A DNA stretch of 64,000 nt from Scardovia inopinata JCM 12537 (lineage in GTDB: Bacteria; Actinomycetota; Actinomycetes; Actinomycetales; Bifidobacteriaceae). Below are positions 27,072-37,275 of the stretch, piece after piece. Every line of letters begins with the position of its first letter. Positions within the stretch are counted from its first letter, which is position 1. Position numbers and translations under genes: made by a program. Below the pieces are notes generated by a model, which worked only from the letters and a program-made list of their open reading frames with translations, was not told the DNA's origin and did no database searches. Where the stretch lies: contig NZ_AP012334.1 in NCBI RefSeq assembly GCF_001042695.1, forward strand, positions 558,001-622,000, given 5' to 3'.

Positions 27072-29162
27072 CTACCAGATGCGGACTCGCTTATCAGGCT
27101 CGATGTACAAACCGTCACCCTGGTGAACATCAAAGGTTTCATAGAAGCGATCCACGTTAGCAACAATTCCGTTGACGCGGAATTCTGCAGGAGAATGAGG
27201 ATCAATTTGCAGCATCTGTTCTGCGTAGTTTTCCGTTACTTTTTCGCGCCAAATGTGTCCGTAAGACAGGAAGAAGCGAACCAGAGCGGAGCAGCCATCA
27301 ATAACTTCTGCCTTGTTCAGGGCGGCATCCATTTCTTCCCGGGAATCGTCCTTAGCTCCCAGAGAGATGGCCAGGGCCTTCAGCGAGATATTGACACCGC
27401 TTAAATCACCAATGTTCTCGCCGGTAGTGAAAGCACCGTTAACGTGAGGCTGTTTATCTTCCTTACCTTCGGCCTTGTACTTGTCGGCGACAATCTGAGG
27501 GGTGAAATGATTATACTCATCAATCAGCTCAGCTGTTCGGGCAGTGAAGTTGGCATGATCCTGCTCGGTCCACCAGCTAACCAGGGTCCCCTTGCCGTCA
27601 TATTCGCTGCCTTGGTCATCAAAGCCGTGACCGATCTCGTGGCCGATAACAGAACCAATTCCACCGTAATTGGTGGCGTCGTCAGCTTCTGCGTTAAAGA
27701 AAGGAGGCTGAAGAATGGCTGCGGGGAAAACAATGACGTTGGTATTGGGGGAGTAGTAGGCATTGACAGTCTGAGGAGTCATCTCCCATTCACCCTTGTC
27801 TACAGGCTTGCCTACTTTACCCAGTTCGTAACCATTGAGCCAGTAATAGCTGGATCTCAGATCCTTCACCAGGCCGTAGTCATCGGCAATATCCATCGCG
27901 CTGTAATCTCGCCACCGCTCGGTGTAACCGATCATGGGGGTGAAGAGGGACAGCTTTTCCAGTGCCTTCTTCTTAGTATCTTCTCCCAGCCAGGTACTGC
28001 CGGTAATGGAAACTCGGTAAGCTGCTATCAGGTTGGCAACCAGCTTCTCCATCCGTTCCTTGCTGGAAGCTGGGAAGTGGCGGCGAACATATTCCTTGCC
28101 TACTTCTTCTCCCACGGTACGGTCAACCAGCTGAACCGCCCTCCTCCAGGGGTCGCGCTTCTTGGCTGTACCCATCAAGGCCTTGCCATAGAAGTCAAAC
28201 TGGATGTCATCCATTTCTTTTGTCAGGGCTCCAGCCCAATGGATCAGCAGATGGGCCCGGGTCCACAGTTTCAGATCATCTACAGAGGCTTTCTTCCACT
28301 CAGCATTCAGACCGGTAAGGAAGTCAGGTTCAGCAACAACAACCTGGGAGAATACTGTTCGTATATCTACCGGTAAACTTTCTGCTGCAGGAGTGTCATT
28401 ATAAGCCTCTTGCCAGGCATCCAGCCAGGCACTGATCGAATAGTCAGACAGAGTCTCATTCAGCTGGACGTAGGTGAATCGATTATAGGTTTTGTTGACA
28501 TCGCGAGTTTTCACATTATCCCAGTGATGGGAGGCAATAGCTGTCTCTACAGCAAGCACGGTCTGTCCCTGTTTGCCTGCCTCCTTGTCATCTGCCGCAT
28601 AGCCAGCAGCAGACAAGAGGCGTCCCAGCATGTGGAGGTAAGCCTGGCGGATAGGCTCAAAATTGTCTTCTCGGTAATAAGCTTCATCTGGCAGACCCAA
28701 ACCCCCTTGTTCAATAGTAAGCACGTTGATGTCGGGGTTCTTGGAATCTGCTGTTACATAAAACTCGAAAGGAGTGGGGCCTCCGGCAACATTGAGTTTT
28801 GCCAGAACACGAACCAGTTCATCCTTGCTGTCTGCATTGTCAATCAGGCTTAGTTCTTCCCTGATGGGGTCAAGCCCTGCCTTTTCTCTAGCCTGAGTGT
28901 CCAGGTAGGCTCGGTAGAGGGCAGCAGACTTAGGGGAAGTTTCGGGAGCATTTTCCAGAATATCTTTGATGTTCTCCTGAGAATCATCGATGAGCTTATC
29001 GAAAGCTCCGAAACGGGGCTTATCGGCAGGAAGCTGGTAAGTGTCCAGCCAGGGGCCATTGACATAACGGAAAAAATCGTCCTGAGGACGAACTGTAGTG
29101 GAAAGGTTATCGAGGATGCCCTTGAGCTCGGCATCATTATGCTCTGATATTTTTTGTGACAT
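27072..29162 (-). CDS. pepO: M13-family zinc metallopeptidase (PepO-like)
   Basis: This is a neprilysin-type endopeptidase that cleaves peptides up to about 30-40 residues. The zinc site HEIGHGFDDQG is at residues 508-512, with the third ligand region ENIGDLSGV downstream. The PF-type N-terminal domain starts at QDDFFRYVNGPWLDT, and the C-terminus ends with RVW-type residues (KRVRIW), as in bacterial PepO. There is no signal peptide, so it is cytoplasmic. The ATG at 29162 (696 residues) is preferred. One at 29180 has no binding site. It is divergent from map. Confidence 0.93.
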   Translation of the reverse strand: MSQKISEHNDAELKGILDNLSTTVRPQDDFFRYVNGPWLDTYQLPADKPRFGAFDKLIDDSQENIKDILENAPETSPKSAALYRAYLDTQAREKAGLDPIREELSLIDNADSKDELVRVLAKLNVAGGPTPFEFYVTADSKNPDINVLTIEQGGLGLPDEAYYREDNFEPIRQAYLHMLGRLLSAAGYAADDKEAGKQGQTVLAVETAIASHHWDNVKTRDVNKTYNRFTYVQLNETLSDYSISAWLDAWQEAYNDTPAAESLPVDIRTVFSQVVVAEPDFLTGLNAEWKKASVDDLKLWTRAHLLIHWAGALTKEMDDIQFDFYGKALMGTAKKRDPWRRAVQLVDRTVGEEVGKEYVRRHFPASSKERMEKLVANLIAAYRVSITGSTWLGEDTKKKALEKLSLFTPMIGYTERWRDYSAMDIADDYGLVKDLRSSYYWLNGYELGKVGKPVDKGEWEMTPQTVNAYYSPNTNVIVFPAAILQPPFFNAEADDATNYGGIGSVIGHEIGHGFDDQGSEYDGKGTLVSWWTEQDHANFTARTAELIDEYNHFTPQIVADKYKAEGKEDKQPHVNGAFTTGENIGDLSGVNISLKALAISLGAKDDSREEMDAALNKAEVIDGCSALVRFFLSYGHIWREKVTENYAEQMLQIDPHSPAEFRVNGIVANVDRFYETFDVHQGDGLYIEPDKRVRIW

Positions 29163-29359
29163 AATACTATGGTACTTCATTCAAGGATTATTGTTTTTCA
29201 TCATGTCTGGAACAGTTCGGATTGTGAGATTCCCCCTCATTGCTGTCAGGCAAGTGGTTGAATGCATGAACCAAACAGGTACGGGGCAGAGTATGCTAGC
29301 AGATTAGTATTAGTAATGAGCATTATCCATTCATATGATGTGTAAGCAAAAGAGGCTAC

Positions 29360-30154
29360 ATGATCGAGCTGAAGACAGACAGAGAAATTCAGGCCATGCG
29401 TCCTGCAGGCGCATTTGTAGGAGATATACTGGAGCATCTGCGCCACATGACCAAGGTCGGCACCAATCTACTGGAGATCGATAGCTATGTTAAGCAAAGG
29501 ATTGATCAACGTCCCGATGCTCAATCCTGCTATGTGGACTATGCTCCCGACTTTGGAACTGGTCCCTTCCGTCATTACATCTGCACTTCAGTGAATGATG
29601 CTGTTCTCCATGGTGTTCCATATGACTACAACTTGAAGGATGGAGATCTGATAAGTCTTGACCTGGCAATCAGCGTTGGTGGCTGGGTTGGCGATTCAGC
29701 TATCAGTTTTGTGGTAGGAGAGCACAAGCGGCCAGAAGACCTGCGGCTCATCCAGTGCACCGAAGAGGCTCTGCACGAGGGAATTAAGCAGGCTATTCCG
29801 GGGAACCGCTTAGGCGACATTTCGTCTACAATCGGTCAGGTTGCAGCTGATTATGGGTACCCGGTTAACCTGGAATTCGGCGGTCACGGAGTGGGACATG
29901 TGATGCACGGAGATCCCTATGTTCCCAATGACGGTCGCGCTGGCAGAGGTTACCGCCTGCGTCCTGGTCTGGTCATAGCTGTTGAGCCCTGGTTCTTTGA
30001 GACAACAGATCGTCTTTATCAAGATCCCCGTGATGGCTGGACTCTGAAATCGGAAGATCATTCCCGAGGAGCTCATTCTGAACATACCATTGCTATTACC
30101 GATGATGGTCCTGTTATTCTGACCAAACGGCCGCATGAAAAGGATTTTAACTAA
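29360..30154 (+). CDS. map: Type I methionine aminopeptidase
   Basis: The enzyme removes the initiator methionine from nascent proteins. The metal-ligand residues lie in the segments DGDLISLDLAISVGGWVGD, GHGVGHVMHGDP, VAVEPWF and SEHTIAIT, all intact. At 264 residues it is the standard single-domain form. It stands upstream of prfB, separated by 96 bases containing a hairpin (AACAGGC/GCCTGTT) that lacks a proper T tract. Confidence 0.96.
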   Translation: MIELKTDREIQAMRPAGAFVGDILEHLRHMTKVGTNLLEIDSYVKQRIDQRPDAQSCYVDYAPDFGTGPFRHYICTSVNDAVLHGVPYDYNLKDGDLISLDLAISVGGWVGDSAISFVVGEHKRPEDLRLIQCTEEALHEGIKQAIPGNRLGDISSTIGQVAADYGYPVNLEFGGHGVGHVMHGDPYVPNDGRAGRGYRLRPGLVIAVEPWFFETTDRLYQDPRDGWTLKSEDHSRGAHSEHTIAITDDGPVILTKRPHEKDFN

Positions 30155-30250
30155 GGTAAGCAAGAGGGTAAACAGGCCTTGTTTGTGCGGAGCCTGTTAA
30201 AAAATCGCAGATTTTCCGCCGCTATCTCCTTTTAGAGTATTGTTAGGTTT

Positions 30251-31363
30251 GTGGCAGACTATGATTTTACGCAGGATTTGAGCGAAGCTCGTTCTAAATT
30301 TGAGACGATCAGTTCGGCTCTTGGCCGACAGAACCTGGCTGAGAAGATCGTTTCCCTGGAAAAGGAGGCTAGTGCCCCCGGTTTGTGGGACGATCAGGAG
30401 AATGCTCAGCTGGTTACCAGTAGGCTTTCTCAGACTCAAAATGAGGCAAAACGACTTGACGATTTGGAACGACGGCTTGACGATATAGCTACCTTGTATG
30501 AGCTGGGAAGCGAAGAAGACGATCAGGACAGCAAGGCGGAGGCTGAGAAAGAGCTGACTGCCGTTCGTTCTGATTTGTCTGATCTGGAAATCCAGACTTT
30601 GCTTGACGGAGAATATGATAATCGTGCTGCCGTTGTTACCATTCGTTCCGGTGCAGGTGGGGTAGATGCGGCTGATTGGGCGCAGATGCTTATGCGTATG
30701 TATTTACGATGGGCCGAAAGGCATCATTATAAAGTACAAATAATGGATACTTCCTATGCGGAGGAAGCTGGCATCAAGTCGGCTACTTTCGAAGTGGATG
30801 CCCCCTATGCTTATGGGAAATTGTCAGTCGAGGGCGGAACACACCGTTTGGTGAGAATATCTCCTTTTGACAATAACTCACGGCGACAGACCAGCTTTGC
30901 TGCGGTTGAGGTTATTCCACTGGTAGAACCAACCGATCATATAGATATTCCTGATTCTGATATTCGGGTAGATACCTATATATCTCACGGTCCCGGCGGC
31001 CAGGGGGTCAACACTACCTATTCTGCTGTCCGAATTACTCATATTCCTACTGGAATTGTGGTGACTATGCAGGATGAGCGCAGCCAGATTCAAAACCGCG
31101 CTGCTGCTATGTCTGTGCTTCAATCCAGACTTCTGGTCATGAAGCAGGAAGAGGAAGCGGCGAAAAAGAAGGAACTGGCCGGTGATGTCAAGGCAAGCTG
31201 GGGCGATCAGATGCGTTCCTATGTTCTGCATCCTTATCAAATGGTCAAAGATCTGCGAACCGGCTATGAAACGTCCGATCCACAGAAGGTTTTTGACGGA
31301 GATATTGATGCCTTTATTGATGCTGGAATCCGCTGGCGACATCGGGAACGGGCCAAAGAATAG
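30251..31363 (+). CDS. prfB: Peptide chain release factor 2 (RF2)
   Basis: RF2 reads UGA and UAA. The GGQ motif is at residues 249-251 ([14 protein letters not shown]), and the tripeptide region and C-terminal [14 protein letters not shown]-like segment ([13 protein letters not shown]) are present. The frame runs uninterrupted from a GTG at 30251 for 370 residues, so there is no programmed +1 frameshift of the E. coli type. It starts the prfB-ftsE-ftsX-smpB series conserved in actinobacteria. Confidence 0.96.
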   Translation: MADYDFTQDLSEARSKFETISSALGRQNLAEKIVSLEKEASAPGLWDDQENAQLVTSRLSQTQNEAKRLDDLERRLDDIATLYELGSEEDDQDSKAEAEKELTAVRSDLSDLEIQTLLDGEYDNRAAVVTIRSGAGGVDAADWAQMLMRMYLRWAERHHYKVQIMDTSYAEEAGIKSATFEVDAPYAYGKLSVEGGTHRLVRISPFDNNSRRQTSFAAVEVIPLVEPTDHIDIPDSDIRVDTYISHGPGGQGVNTTYSAVRITHIPTGIVVTMQDERSQIQNRAAAMSVLQSRLLVMKQEEEAAKKKELAGDVKASWGDQMRSYVLHPYQMVKDLRTGYETSDPQKVFDGDIDAFIDAGIRWRHRERAKE

Positions 31364-31506
31364 GCATCAGCCGCTCCAGGGCATAGAAGAGCAAACAATG
31401 ACTTATGGCTTTAGAGCTCAAAACACAGGTACCTCCTGATAGATACAGGCAACGAAAGCACAGACAACCACAGATCACAAATACGCACAGATAAGGATGA
31501 ATATTT

Positions 31507-32820
31507 ATGGCGTTGATTTCTTTACGGCACGTCAGCAAGATATATCCCCACGCTTCAAGACCGGCTCTGGATGATATCAGTCTGCAGATTGACCGGGGGG
31601 AATTCGTTTTCCTGGTGGGAGCTTCAGGAGCTGGAAAGAGTACCCTGCTCAGCTTGCTACTCCACGAAGAGGAGGCAACCGATGGGGATATTCGGGTCGC
31701 AGGCAACGATCTGCGGCGGATGCCGAATCGTCATGTTCCCCAGTATCGGCGGACAATAGGATTTGTTTTTCAGGACTATAAGCTTCTGGCCAATAAAACT
31801 GTTTATCAAAATGTGGCTTTTTCCCTGGAAGTGATTGGTACCAAGCGATCTACCATTAAGACTCTCGTTCCCCAGGTTTTGGATGCAGTGGGTCTGAAGG
31901 GGAAGGAGGACAGGCTTCCGCATGAGCTCTCCGGCGGCGAGGTCCAGCGTGTAGCCATAGCCCGTGCGTATGTAAATCATCCTCAGATTATTATGGCAGA
32001 TGAACCCACAGGAAATCTTGATCCCACCACTTCTGTAGGTATTATGGAGGTTCTGGACGCTATCAATCGAACCGGTACTACCGTGGTTATGGCAACTCAC
32101 AATGAGGAAATTGTCAACTCCATGCGGCGGCGGGTGATTGAGCTGCACAACGGTCAGATAGTTCGGGATGAGCGTCGGGGCGGCTATGACTCCTCGGTAT
32201 ATTTTCCAGATGAAGATACTGAGAAGAAATCAGCGGCTCAAAAGGCTGCCTCGGCGAAACGGAAGAATCCTCTTCTGGCAGTCCCTTCTTCCGAGTCTGA
32301 TCTATCAGCTTTCCCTCCTGATTCTTCTGATTCTTCTGATTCTTCTGATTCTGTCACCATTCCTCAGCCTTCCCATGGGTCTGAATCTGCTGACGGCCAG
32401 GAAAAAAATCAGAAAAATGCAGCCTCTTCTAATCAGGCATCATCCGACCAGTCTTTATCCACTGTGTCTCCACCAAATAAGGCACAATCAGGCAAGGACC
32501 GTCCAGGCTTGTCTTCGACAAAACCCACTGCCAATCCTGGCGTCGACGATGATCAAGAAGAAGGTCTTCGCAGGCTGGCAAACAGTGTTCATTCTGGCCG
32601 GACAGGCCGTTACGCTGAAACCTTCCAGTCAGTAGAAGATACGCTGACCTGGGGCAAAGGGCTCACGGGTTCTGTGGAAGCCCACAAAAATGAGGACAAG
32701 ACAGACAATCCGACCGAGGACAATCATTCGTTGGCTGCTCAGGCAGATCAGGCAGATCAGGCGAATGCGACGAATCAGTCAGATCAGACAAATCAGACAG
32801 ACAAGGACGGTAATAACTGA
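31507..32820 (+). CDS. ftsE: Cell-division ATPase FtsE with long C-terminal tail
   Basis: This is the ATP-binding subunit of FtsEX, which transmits cytoplasmic division signals to periplasmic or surface wall hydrolases. The first 225 residues are a normal FtsE with Walker [10 protein letters not shown], signature [14 protein letters not shown] and Walker [15 protein letters not shown] further 210 residues are a polar low-complexity tail with [11 protein letters not shown] and [16 protein letters not shown] runs. Ordinary FtsE has about 220-230 residues, so the protein is nearly doubled. The stop overlaps the ftsX ATG by one base. Confidence 0.94.
   Translation: MALISLRHVSKIYPHASRPALDDISLQIDRGEFVFLVGASGAGKSTLLSLLLHEEEATDGDIRVAGNDLRRMPNRHVPQYRRTIGFVFQDYKLLANKTVYQNVAFSLEVIGTKRSTIKTLVPQVLDAVGLKGKEDRLPHELSGGEVQRVAIARAYVNHPQIIMADEPTGNLDPTTSVGIMEVLDAINRTGTTVVMATHNEEIVNSMRRRVIELHNGQIVRDERRGGYDSSVYFPDEDTEKKSAAQKAASAKRKNPLLAVPSSESDLSAFPPDSSDSSDSSDSVTIPQPSHGSESADGQEKNQKNAASSNQASSDQSLSTVSPPNKAQSGKDRPGLSSTKPTANPGVDDDQEEGLRRLANSVHSGRTGRYAETFQSVEDTLTWGKGLTGSVEAHKNEDKTDNPTEDNHSLAAQADQADQANATNQSDQTNQTDKDGNN
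32320..32353 (+). repeat. 9-bp microsatellite in the ftsE tail
   Basis: GATTCTTCT is repeated three times head to tail with a partial fourth copy, encoding Asp-Ser-Ser. The unit length is a multiple of three, so gain or loss of copies would change tail length without a frameshift. Confidence 0.9.
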
Positions 32821-33743
32821 TGCGGTTACGGCTTATTCTTTCAGAAACATGGTCCTCCCTACGGCATAATTCCGTCATGGTCCTTTCTCTTCTCCTGGTG
32901 ACCTTTATCTCTTTCCTCTTCATCGGCGCTTCCGTGCTGACCCAGGCGCAGGTAAACAAAGCCAAAGGAGAGTGGTATTCCCAGGTCGAAGTTGTGGTCT
33001 GGCTGTGTCCGGACGGCAGCAGTCAATCAGCGAACTGCTCGACAGGAAAGTCTCCCAGTCAGGATCAGATTGTTGCTATTGAAAACTCTCTGCAAGACGA
33101 TACCAATGGGGCAGTGGCTAGCATGTCCTTTGTCAGTAAGGAAGATTTCTACAAGAATACTTTCCTTAAGCGCTACCCGGGCGGGGTATACAACGGGCGG
33201 ACTTTGACGGCCGGTGATATGCAGGACTCCATTCACCTTAAGCTCAAAGATCCCAGCAAATATAAGGTGATTTCTGAGCTTCTGTCCAATAAACAGTATG
33301 TGGAGAGTGTGGAAGACCAGAGAGATGTGTTTGATCCCATCCTGGCTGTGATGAATAACGCTACCGTGGTAACTGCTATTTTGGCTGCTGTCATGGTTCT
33401 GGTAGCTATTCTCCTGACCAGCACAACAATCAGGTTGTCGGCTGCATCCCGCAAAACTCAGACGGAAATTATGCGTCTGGTAGGAGCTTCCAACTGGACA
33501 ATCCGTATGCCGTTTATTCTGGAAGGTGTTATTGTTTCTTTACTCGGATCACTTCTGTCCTGCCTGACTTTGGGCGTTATTGTCAAGATTTTCATTACTG
33601 ATTGGGCAACAGGAACGGTTTCCTGGATGTCTATGATTACGGTGAATACCGTCCTGCAGATTTCTCCTTTCCTGGTTGTTGGTGCTGTCCTCTTGTCTAT
33701 TATCGCTTCCACAGTTTCTTTGAGACGGTACTTGAAGGTATGA
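32820..33743 (+). CDS. ftsX: Cell-division membrane protein FtsX
   Basis: This is a four-pass membrane partner of FtsE, 307 residues. After the first membrane segment there is an extracellular domain of about 110 residues (with a Cys pair in WLCPDG...SANCSTG) that in other bacteria binds a wall hydrolase or its activator. Three further membrane segments and the family motif RKTQTEIMRLVGASNWTIR follow. Overlap with ftsE by one base indicates coupled translation. A secreted CHAP hydrolase is the next gene, a likely partner. Confidence 0.95.
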   Translation: MRLRLILSETWSSLRHNSVMVLSLLLVTFISFLFIGASVLTQAQVNKAKGEWYSQVEVVVWLCPDGSSQSANCSTGKSPSQDQIVAIENSLQDDTNGAVASMSFVSKEDFYKNTFLKRYPGGVYNGRTLTAGDMQDSIHLKLKDPSKYKVISELLSNKQYVESVEDQRDVFDPILAVMNNATVVTAILAAVMVLVAILLTSTTIRLSAASRKTQTEIMRLVGASNWTIRMPFILEGVIVSLLGSLLSCLTLGVIVKIFITDWATGTVSWMSMITVNTVLQISPFLVVGAVLLSIIASTVSLRRYLKV

Positions 33744-33980
33744 CAGAATGATGAATAATGAACGATGACTACGGTGGCATCGTGTATGCTTACGGCTCAT
33801 AATTTTTTTATACAGAAAAAGGTTGAAAAATCAAGGGAAAGTGAGAGTCCTGTGAAGGAAAAAGTACGGAAGGCGGCTTCAGGTTTGGGTTTCCCAGTTT
33901 TTTCGCTTAGTATGGAAAAACGTATGGTCTTCGGGCCACAGCAGTAAGTGCAGATAGAAACAGAAAAGTGTGAGGTTATT

Positions 33981-35540
33981 ATGTCTTTTCAGTGGAAGAC
34001 GATAGTACGATCCAAACCGCTGATCGGCTTTGTCGCCATCGCAGCACTGATGACAGGTGCCATGGCTTCCTTTACTTCTGCCGGTTCTCAGCAGGCCTAT
34101 GCCACTCCTTATCAGGATTTGACTGCTGCCCAGACCAGTAAGGCTAATGTAGAAAAAAAGCTGTCAGGGGTGAATGCTCAGCTGAAGTCTACAATCTTGC
34201 AGTTGAATGATCTGGTTAATAAAAAGATTCCGGCCGCGGAAGATGCTTCCAACGCTGCGGACGATACAGCTACTAAAGCTAAGCAGACTGCTCAGGAAGT
34301 TGGACAGCGATTGGCCGCTGCTCAGACGGATGAGGCTTCTTTACAGGCGCAGATCAAAAAGACAGGTGCAGATTATGATGATTCCAAGGCGGCCGTAGCC
34401 CAGGCTGCCCGTGACAGTTTCCACAGTTCTGCCTCCAGCAAGATCATGAGTTTGGTTACCAGATCTCGCAGCACGGATAGTTTTGTGGAAAATATGCAGA
34501 CCAATTCTGCCGTGGCCAGAGTGGCTGCTGCTGAAGCTAACTCGGCGGCCAATACTCTGAGCACTGCCACTAATCGGCGGGAACGGCTGAAGGCTATTGA
34601 GCAGAGGATAGTTGCTCTTAAACAAGAAGCTGATTCTTCCGCAGCTGCTGCCCAGGCTGCTGCCCAGGAGGCTCAGCAAAAGGCAGAAAGTTTGACTGCT
34701 CTTCAGTCCCAGGCTGAACAAAAGCAACAGACTCTGACCTCCCAGCAAAGTCAGCTGAAAACTCAGGCGGCTAAAGAAGCTGTGGCAGTTCTTCAAGCCC
34801 AGCAAGCAGTTAATGAGTATAATCGTAAACTTGCTGCACAGCGGGCTGCGGAGCAGGCTCGGGCAGCTAAATTGGCAGCGGAACAATACAATGCCGCTAT
34901 GGCCGGGAGGCGGGCCGCTCAGGCTGCAGCTGCCAGGAGGGCAGCATCACGGGCATCGTCATCTTCCTCAAACTCGTACAACAGGTCTTGGGGCAGCTCA
35001 TCAGGAGCTGGGAGGGGGAGTGGATCCTCCTCTGCCGGCCGCTCTTCAGGAACTTCGTCGGGCGGATCGGCATCGTCTCCTTCTCATAGCGAAAATTCTG
35101 CAGCTACTGCCATGGGTATGAACTATTCGGTTCCTGGCAATTGTTCTGCAACTGCAACCTATTGCTACGGCCATCCTACCGGTCGGTCTTTGGGCGTTCT
35201 CGGCAGTGCTTACCCTTGGAGCCAGTGCACCTGGTGGGCTTACATCCGTCGAACCCAACTCAATCTTCCTGTGGGCTCTTACCTAGGCAACGGCGGCGAG
35301 TGGGATACCAAGGCAGCTGCCCTGGGTTACTACGTTAATACCACCCCGCATGTGGGCGCAGCTGTTTCCTTTAACCCTGGTCAGGCCGGATCTTCTGCAA
35401 TCTATGGTCACGTAGCCGTGGTAGAAAGAGTGAATTCTGACGGAACCATTTTGATTTCCGAATGCGGGTCCAGGAACCACGGACGCATTCTGACCAGAAT
35501 ACTGGGTAACGTGAACGCTTATCATTACATTCACTACTGA
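33981..35540 (+). CDS. Secreted coiled-coil CHAP-domain peptidoglycan hydrolase
   Basis: A signal segment (about residues 12-40, ending near QQAYA) is followed by a long Ala/Gln-rich coiled coil (45-315), a Ser/Gly-rich linker, and a C-terminal CHAP domain. Catalytic Cys416 is in WSQCTWWAY and His477 in IYGHVAVVE. The ATG at 33981 with GTGAGG upstream gives 519 residues. This layout matches PcsB-like hydrolases, which are held inactive by the coiled coil and activated through FtsX, and the gene directly follows ftsEX. The 237-base gap before it shows no terminator and no clear riboswitch. Confidence 0.88.
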   Translation: MSFQWKTIVRSKPLIGFVAIAALMTGAMASFTSAGSQQAYATPYQDLTAAQTSKANVEKKLSGVNAQLKSTILQLNDLVNKKIPAAEDASNAADDTATKAKQTAQEVGQRLAAAQTDEASLQAQIKKTGADYDDSKAAVAQAARDSFHSSASSKIMSLVTRSRSTDSFVENMQTNSAVARVAAAEANSAANTLSTATNRRERLKAIEQRIVALKQEADSSAAAAQAAAQEAQQKAESLTALQSQAEQKQQTLTSQQSQLKTQAAKEAVAVLQAQQAVNEYNRKLAAQRAAEQARAAKLAAEQYNAAMAGRRAAQAAAARRAASRASSSSSNSYNRSWGSSSGAGRGSGSSSAGRSSGTSSGGSASSPSHSENSAATAMGMNYSVPGNCSATATYCYGHPTGRSLGVLGSAYPWSQCTWWAYIRRTQLNLPVGSYLGNGGEWDTKAAALGYYVNTTPHVGAAVSFNPGQAGSSAIYGHVAVVERVNSDGTILISECGSRNHGRILTRILGNVNAYHYIHY

Positions 35541-35647
35541 GTTTTCAGCCAGTACTGACTTGTTGATTACCTGCTGAGTTTCCGGCATCCGCTGGTTCCC
35601 GGGACCTGCTGTAGCTACAGACAAACTATTTTCAGGAAGGCGACAAT

Positions 35648-36133
35648 ATGATGACGAAAAATCCGGGGCAGGATGAGATCCATATGATTGCTACCAATCG
35701 CCGGGCCAGACACGATTACACTATCGAAAATTCTTTGGAGGCAGGTCTGGTCCTGCAAGGTACCGAGGTCAAGAGTCTGAGGGAAGGAAGGGCTTCCCTT
35801 TCCCAGGCCTTTGTCAGTATTGATCCTCATCATCAGGTGTGGTTGGAGGGAGCGAATATTCCTGAATACCTCAACGGTACCTGGATGAATCACGCCCCCA
35901 AGCGCAAGCGCAAGCTCCTCCTTCACGCCGATCAGATTGCCCGATTGGAGCGGGGAATTGAAGCCAAGGGTTACACCATTATTCCTCTTACTCTTTATTT
36001 CAAACAGGGTCGGGCCAAGGTGGAAATTGCCCTGGCCAGGGGCAAGCGGGAATATGACAAGCGTCAGGCCTTGCGCAAAGCCCAGGATGACCGTGAAGCC
36101 CTCAGGCAGATGCGGCTTCACAATAACCGCTAA
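35648..36133 (+). CDS. smpB: SsrA-binding protein SmpB
   Basis: SmpB binds tmRNA and brings it to stalled ribosomes for trans-translation. Family motifs are visible: IATNRRARHDYTIENSLEAG, GTEVKSLREGRASL and the basic tail GKREYDKRQALRKAQDDRE. An AGGAAGG site precedes two adjacent ATGs (35648, 35651). At 161 residues it is normal. No ssrA gene is visible next to it. The following 129-base gap contains short TCGTGTA/ATCGT repeats (about 36150-36180). Confidence 0.96.
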   Translation: MMTKNPGQDEIHMIATNRRARHDYTIENSLEAGLVLQGTEVKSLREGRASLSQAFVSIDPHHQVWLEGANIPEYLNGTWMNHAPKRKRKLLLHADQIARLERGIEAKGYTIIPLTLYFKQGRAKVEIALARGKREYDKRQALRKAQDDREALRQMRLHNNR

Positions 36134-36262
36134 TAATAATCGCTTATCCTCGTGTATACATCGTGTACACATCGTAAACGCATTAGGCACACATCAGATA
36201 TGGAAGCCTAAGGATATATCGAAAGAAGGCGAAGTCCAGGGGCGCTAGTACAGTGTATAGTT

Positions 36263-37261
36263 ATGCGTGATCATACAAGTAATTATTGCACGATCGATGC
36301 CAGCAGGACCCGGTGCGCCCGGTTAAAAGACAGCTTGTCCTTGAGGAAGGCAACTCTCAGATTTCCTTTAATTTTCTTGATTTGTCTGTCTCTCTTCCTC
36401 TCTGCATCTGCTTGCGGAACCTCTGATGGTCTGGATGAAAGAGGACAGAGTTTTGATTTCAGCTCTATTCCAACGAATAAAAAAATTCAATCTATGCTCC
36501 CTCAAGAATTGAGGGAGAAGGGGGTGCTGACCGTAGGTACCAATGCTGCCTATGCGCCGGCAGAGTATACGGGAGAGGATTCCCGTGTAGTCCTGGGGTA
36601 TGAGATCGACCTTATCAAGGGGATTGCCAGGGTCATGGGACTGAAAACGCAAATTGTTCAGGCCAGCTTTAATAGCATTATCCCCGCTGTAGGAAAAAAA
36701 TATACGGTGGGAGTTTCTGGTTTCACCATCACTGCTGAGCGGGAGAAAAGCGTCAATTTTGTGCAGCACTACAGGTCAGGGATGAGTTTTGTAGTCAATA
36801 AAGGGAATCCAAAGAAGATTACCGTCAACAATCTGTGCGGACGCAAAATTTCGGTTCAGACCGGGACTATGCAGGAGACTGACGCAGGCACGATGTCGGA
36901 GAAATGCCTATCGCGCGGCAAACCAGCCATAACCATCCGCTCTTACCGGGATCAGCCGTCGGCTACCATTGCTTTGATATCCAAACAGGTTGATGCCATG
37001 TACACCGATACCCCTGTGGGCGAGTATGCAGTCAAAGAAACTGAGGGTAAGCTGCAGATGCTGGGCAAAGCAAAAGGTGTGGCCCCTATGGGCATCGTGA
37101 TCGCCAAGAACGATATGGCAACTGCCCGGGCAATCAAGGCAGCTTTACAGATTCTGATTGACAGGGGGACGTACCGGAAAATCCTCTCATCCTGGGGAGT
37201 GACCTCAGGAATTATAAAGAAAGCGGTAATTAACCCTAAGCTGAAAAGCACTGCCAGCTAA
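36263..37261 (+). CDS. Amino-acid ABC transporter substrate-binding lipoprotein
   Basis: This is a family 3 solute-binding protein. The lipobox LSASAC places the lipidated Cys at about residue 51, which is late for a signal peptide, so the true start may be internal (for example a TTG near KDSLSLRKATLRF). The mature part shows GVLTVGTNAAYAPAEYT, GYEIDLIKGIARVMG and GVSGFTITAEREKSVNF, typical for polar amino-acid receptors. It heads an SBP-permease-ATPase operon. The ligand cannot be named. Confidence 0.88.
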   Translation: MRDHTSNYCTIDASRTRCARLKDSLSLRKATLRFPLIFLICLSLFLSASACGTSDGLDERGQSFDFSSIPTNKKIQSMLPQELREKGVLTVGTNAAYAPAEYTGEDSRVVLGYEIDLIKGIARVMGLKTQIVQASFNSIIPAVGKKYTVGVSGFTITAEREKSVNFVQHYRSGMSFVVNKGNPKKITVNNLCGRKISVQTGTMQETDAGTMSEKCLSRGKPAITIRSYRDQPSATIALISKQVDAMYTDTPVGEYAVKETEGKLQMLGKAKGVAPMGIVIAKNDMATARAIKAALQILIDRGTYRKILSSWGVTSGIIKKAVINPKLKSTAS

Positions 37262-37275
37262 GGAAAGGCGGAACT

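Noticed and set aside
27444-28376. A 310-residue plus-strand frame
   Set aside because: It is opposite the M13 peptidase gene, whose zinc site and domain order are intact. It has no motif of its own.
30170-30210. Terminator after map
   Set aside because: AACAGGC/GCCTGTT forms a stem, but it is followed by an A run rather than T on the plus strand, and on the minus strand the T run is on the wrong side.
30251-30400. Programmed frameshift in prfB
   Set aside because: The reading frame is continuous from the GTG and there is no in-frame UGA slippery site near codon 25.
33765-33947. A 60-residue frame between ftsX and the CHAP gene
   Set aside because: No ribosome-binding site or motif. It looks like leader sequence of the CHAP gene.
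33744-33980. Possible c-di-AMP (ydaO) riboswitch before the CHAP hydrolase
   Set aside because: Such riboswitches precede actinobacterial wall hydrolases, but the conserved blocks are not seen in this leader.
36134-36262. tmRNA gene next to smpB
   Set aside because: No tRNA-Ala-like acceptor ends or tag reading frame could be found in this short gap.
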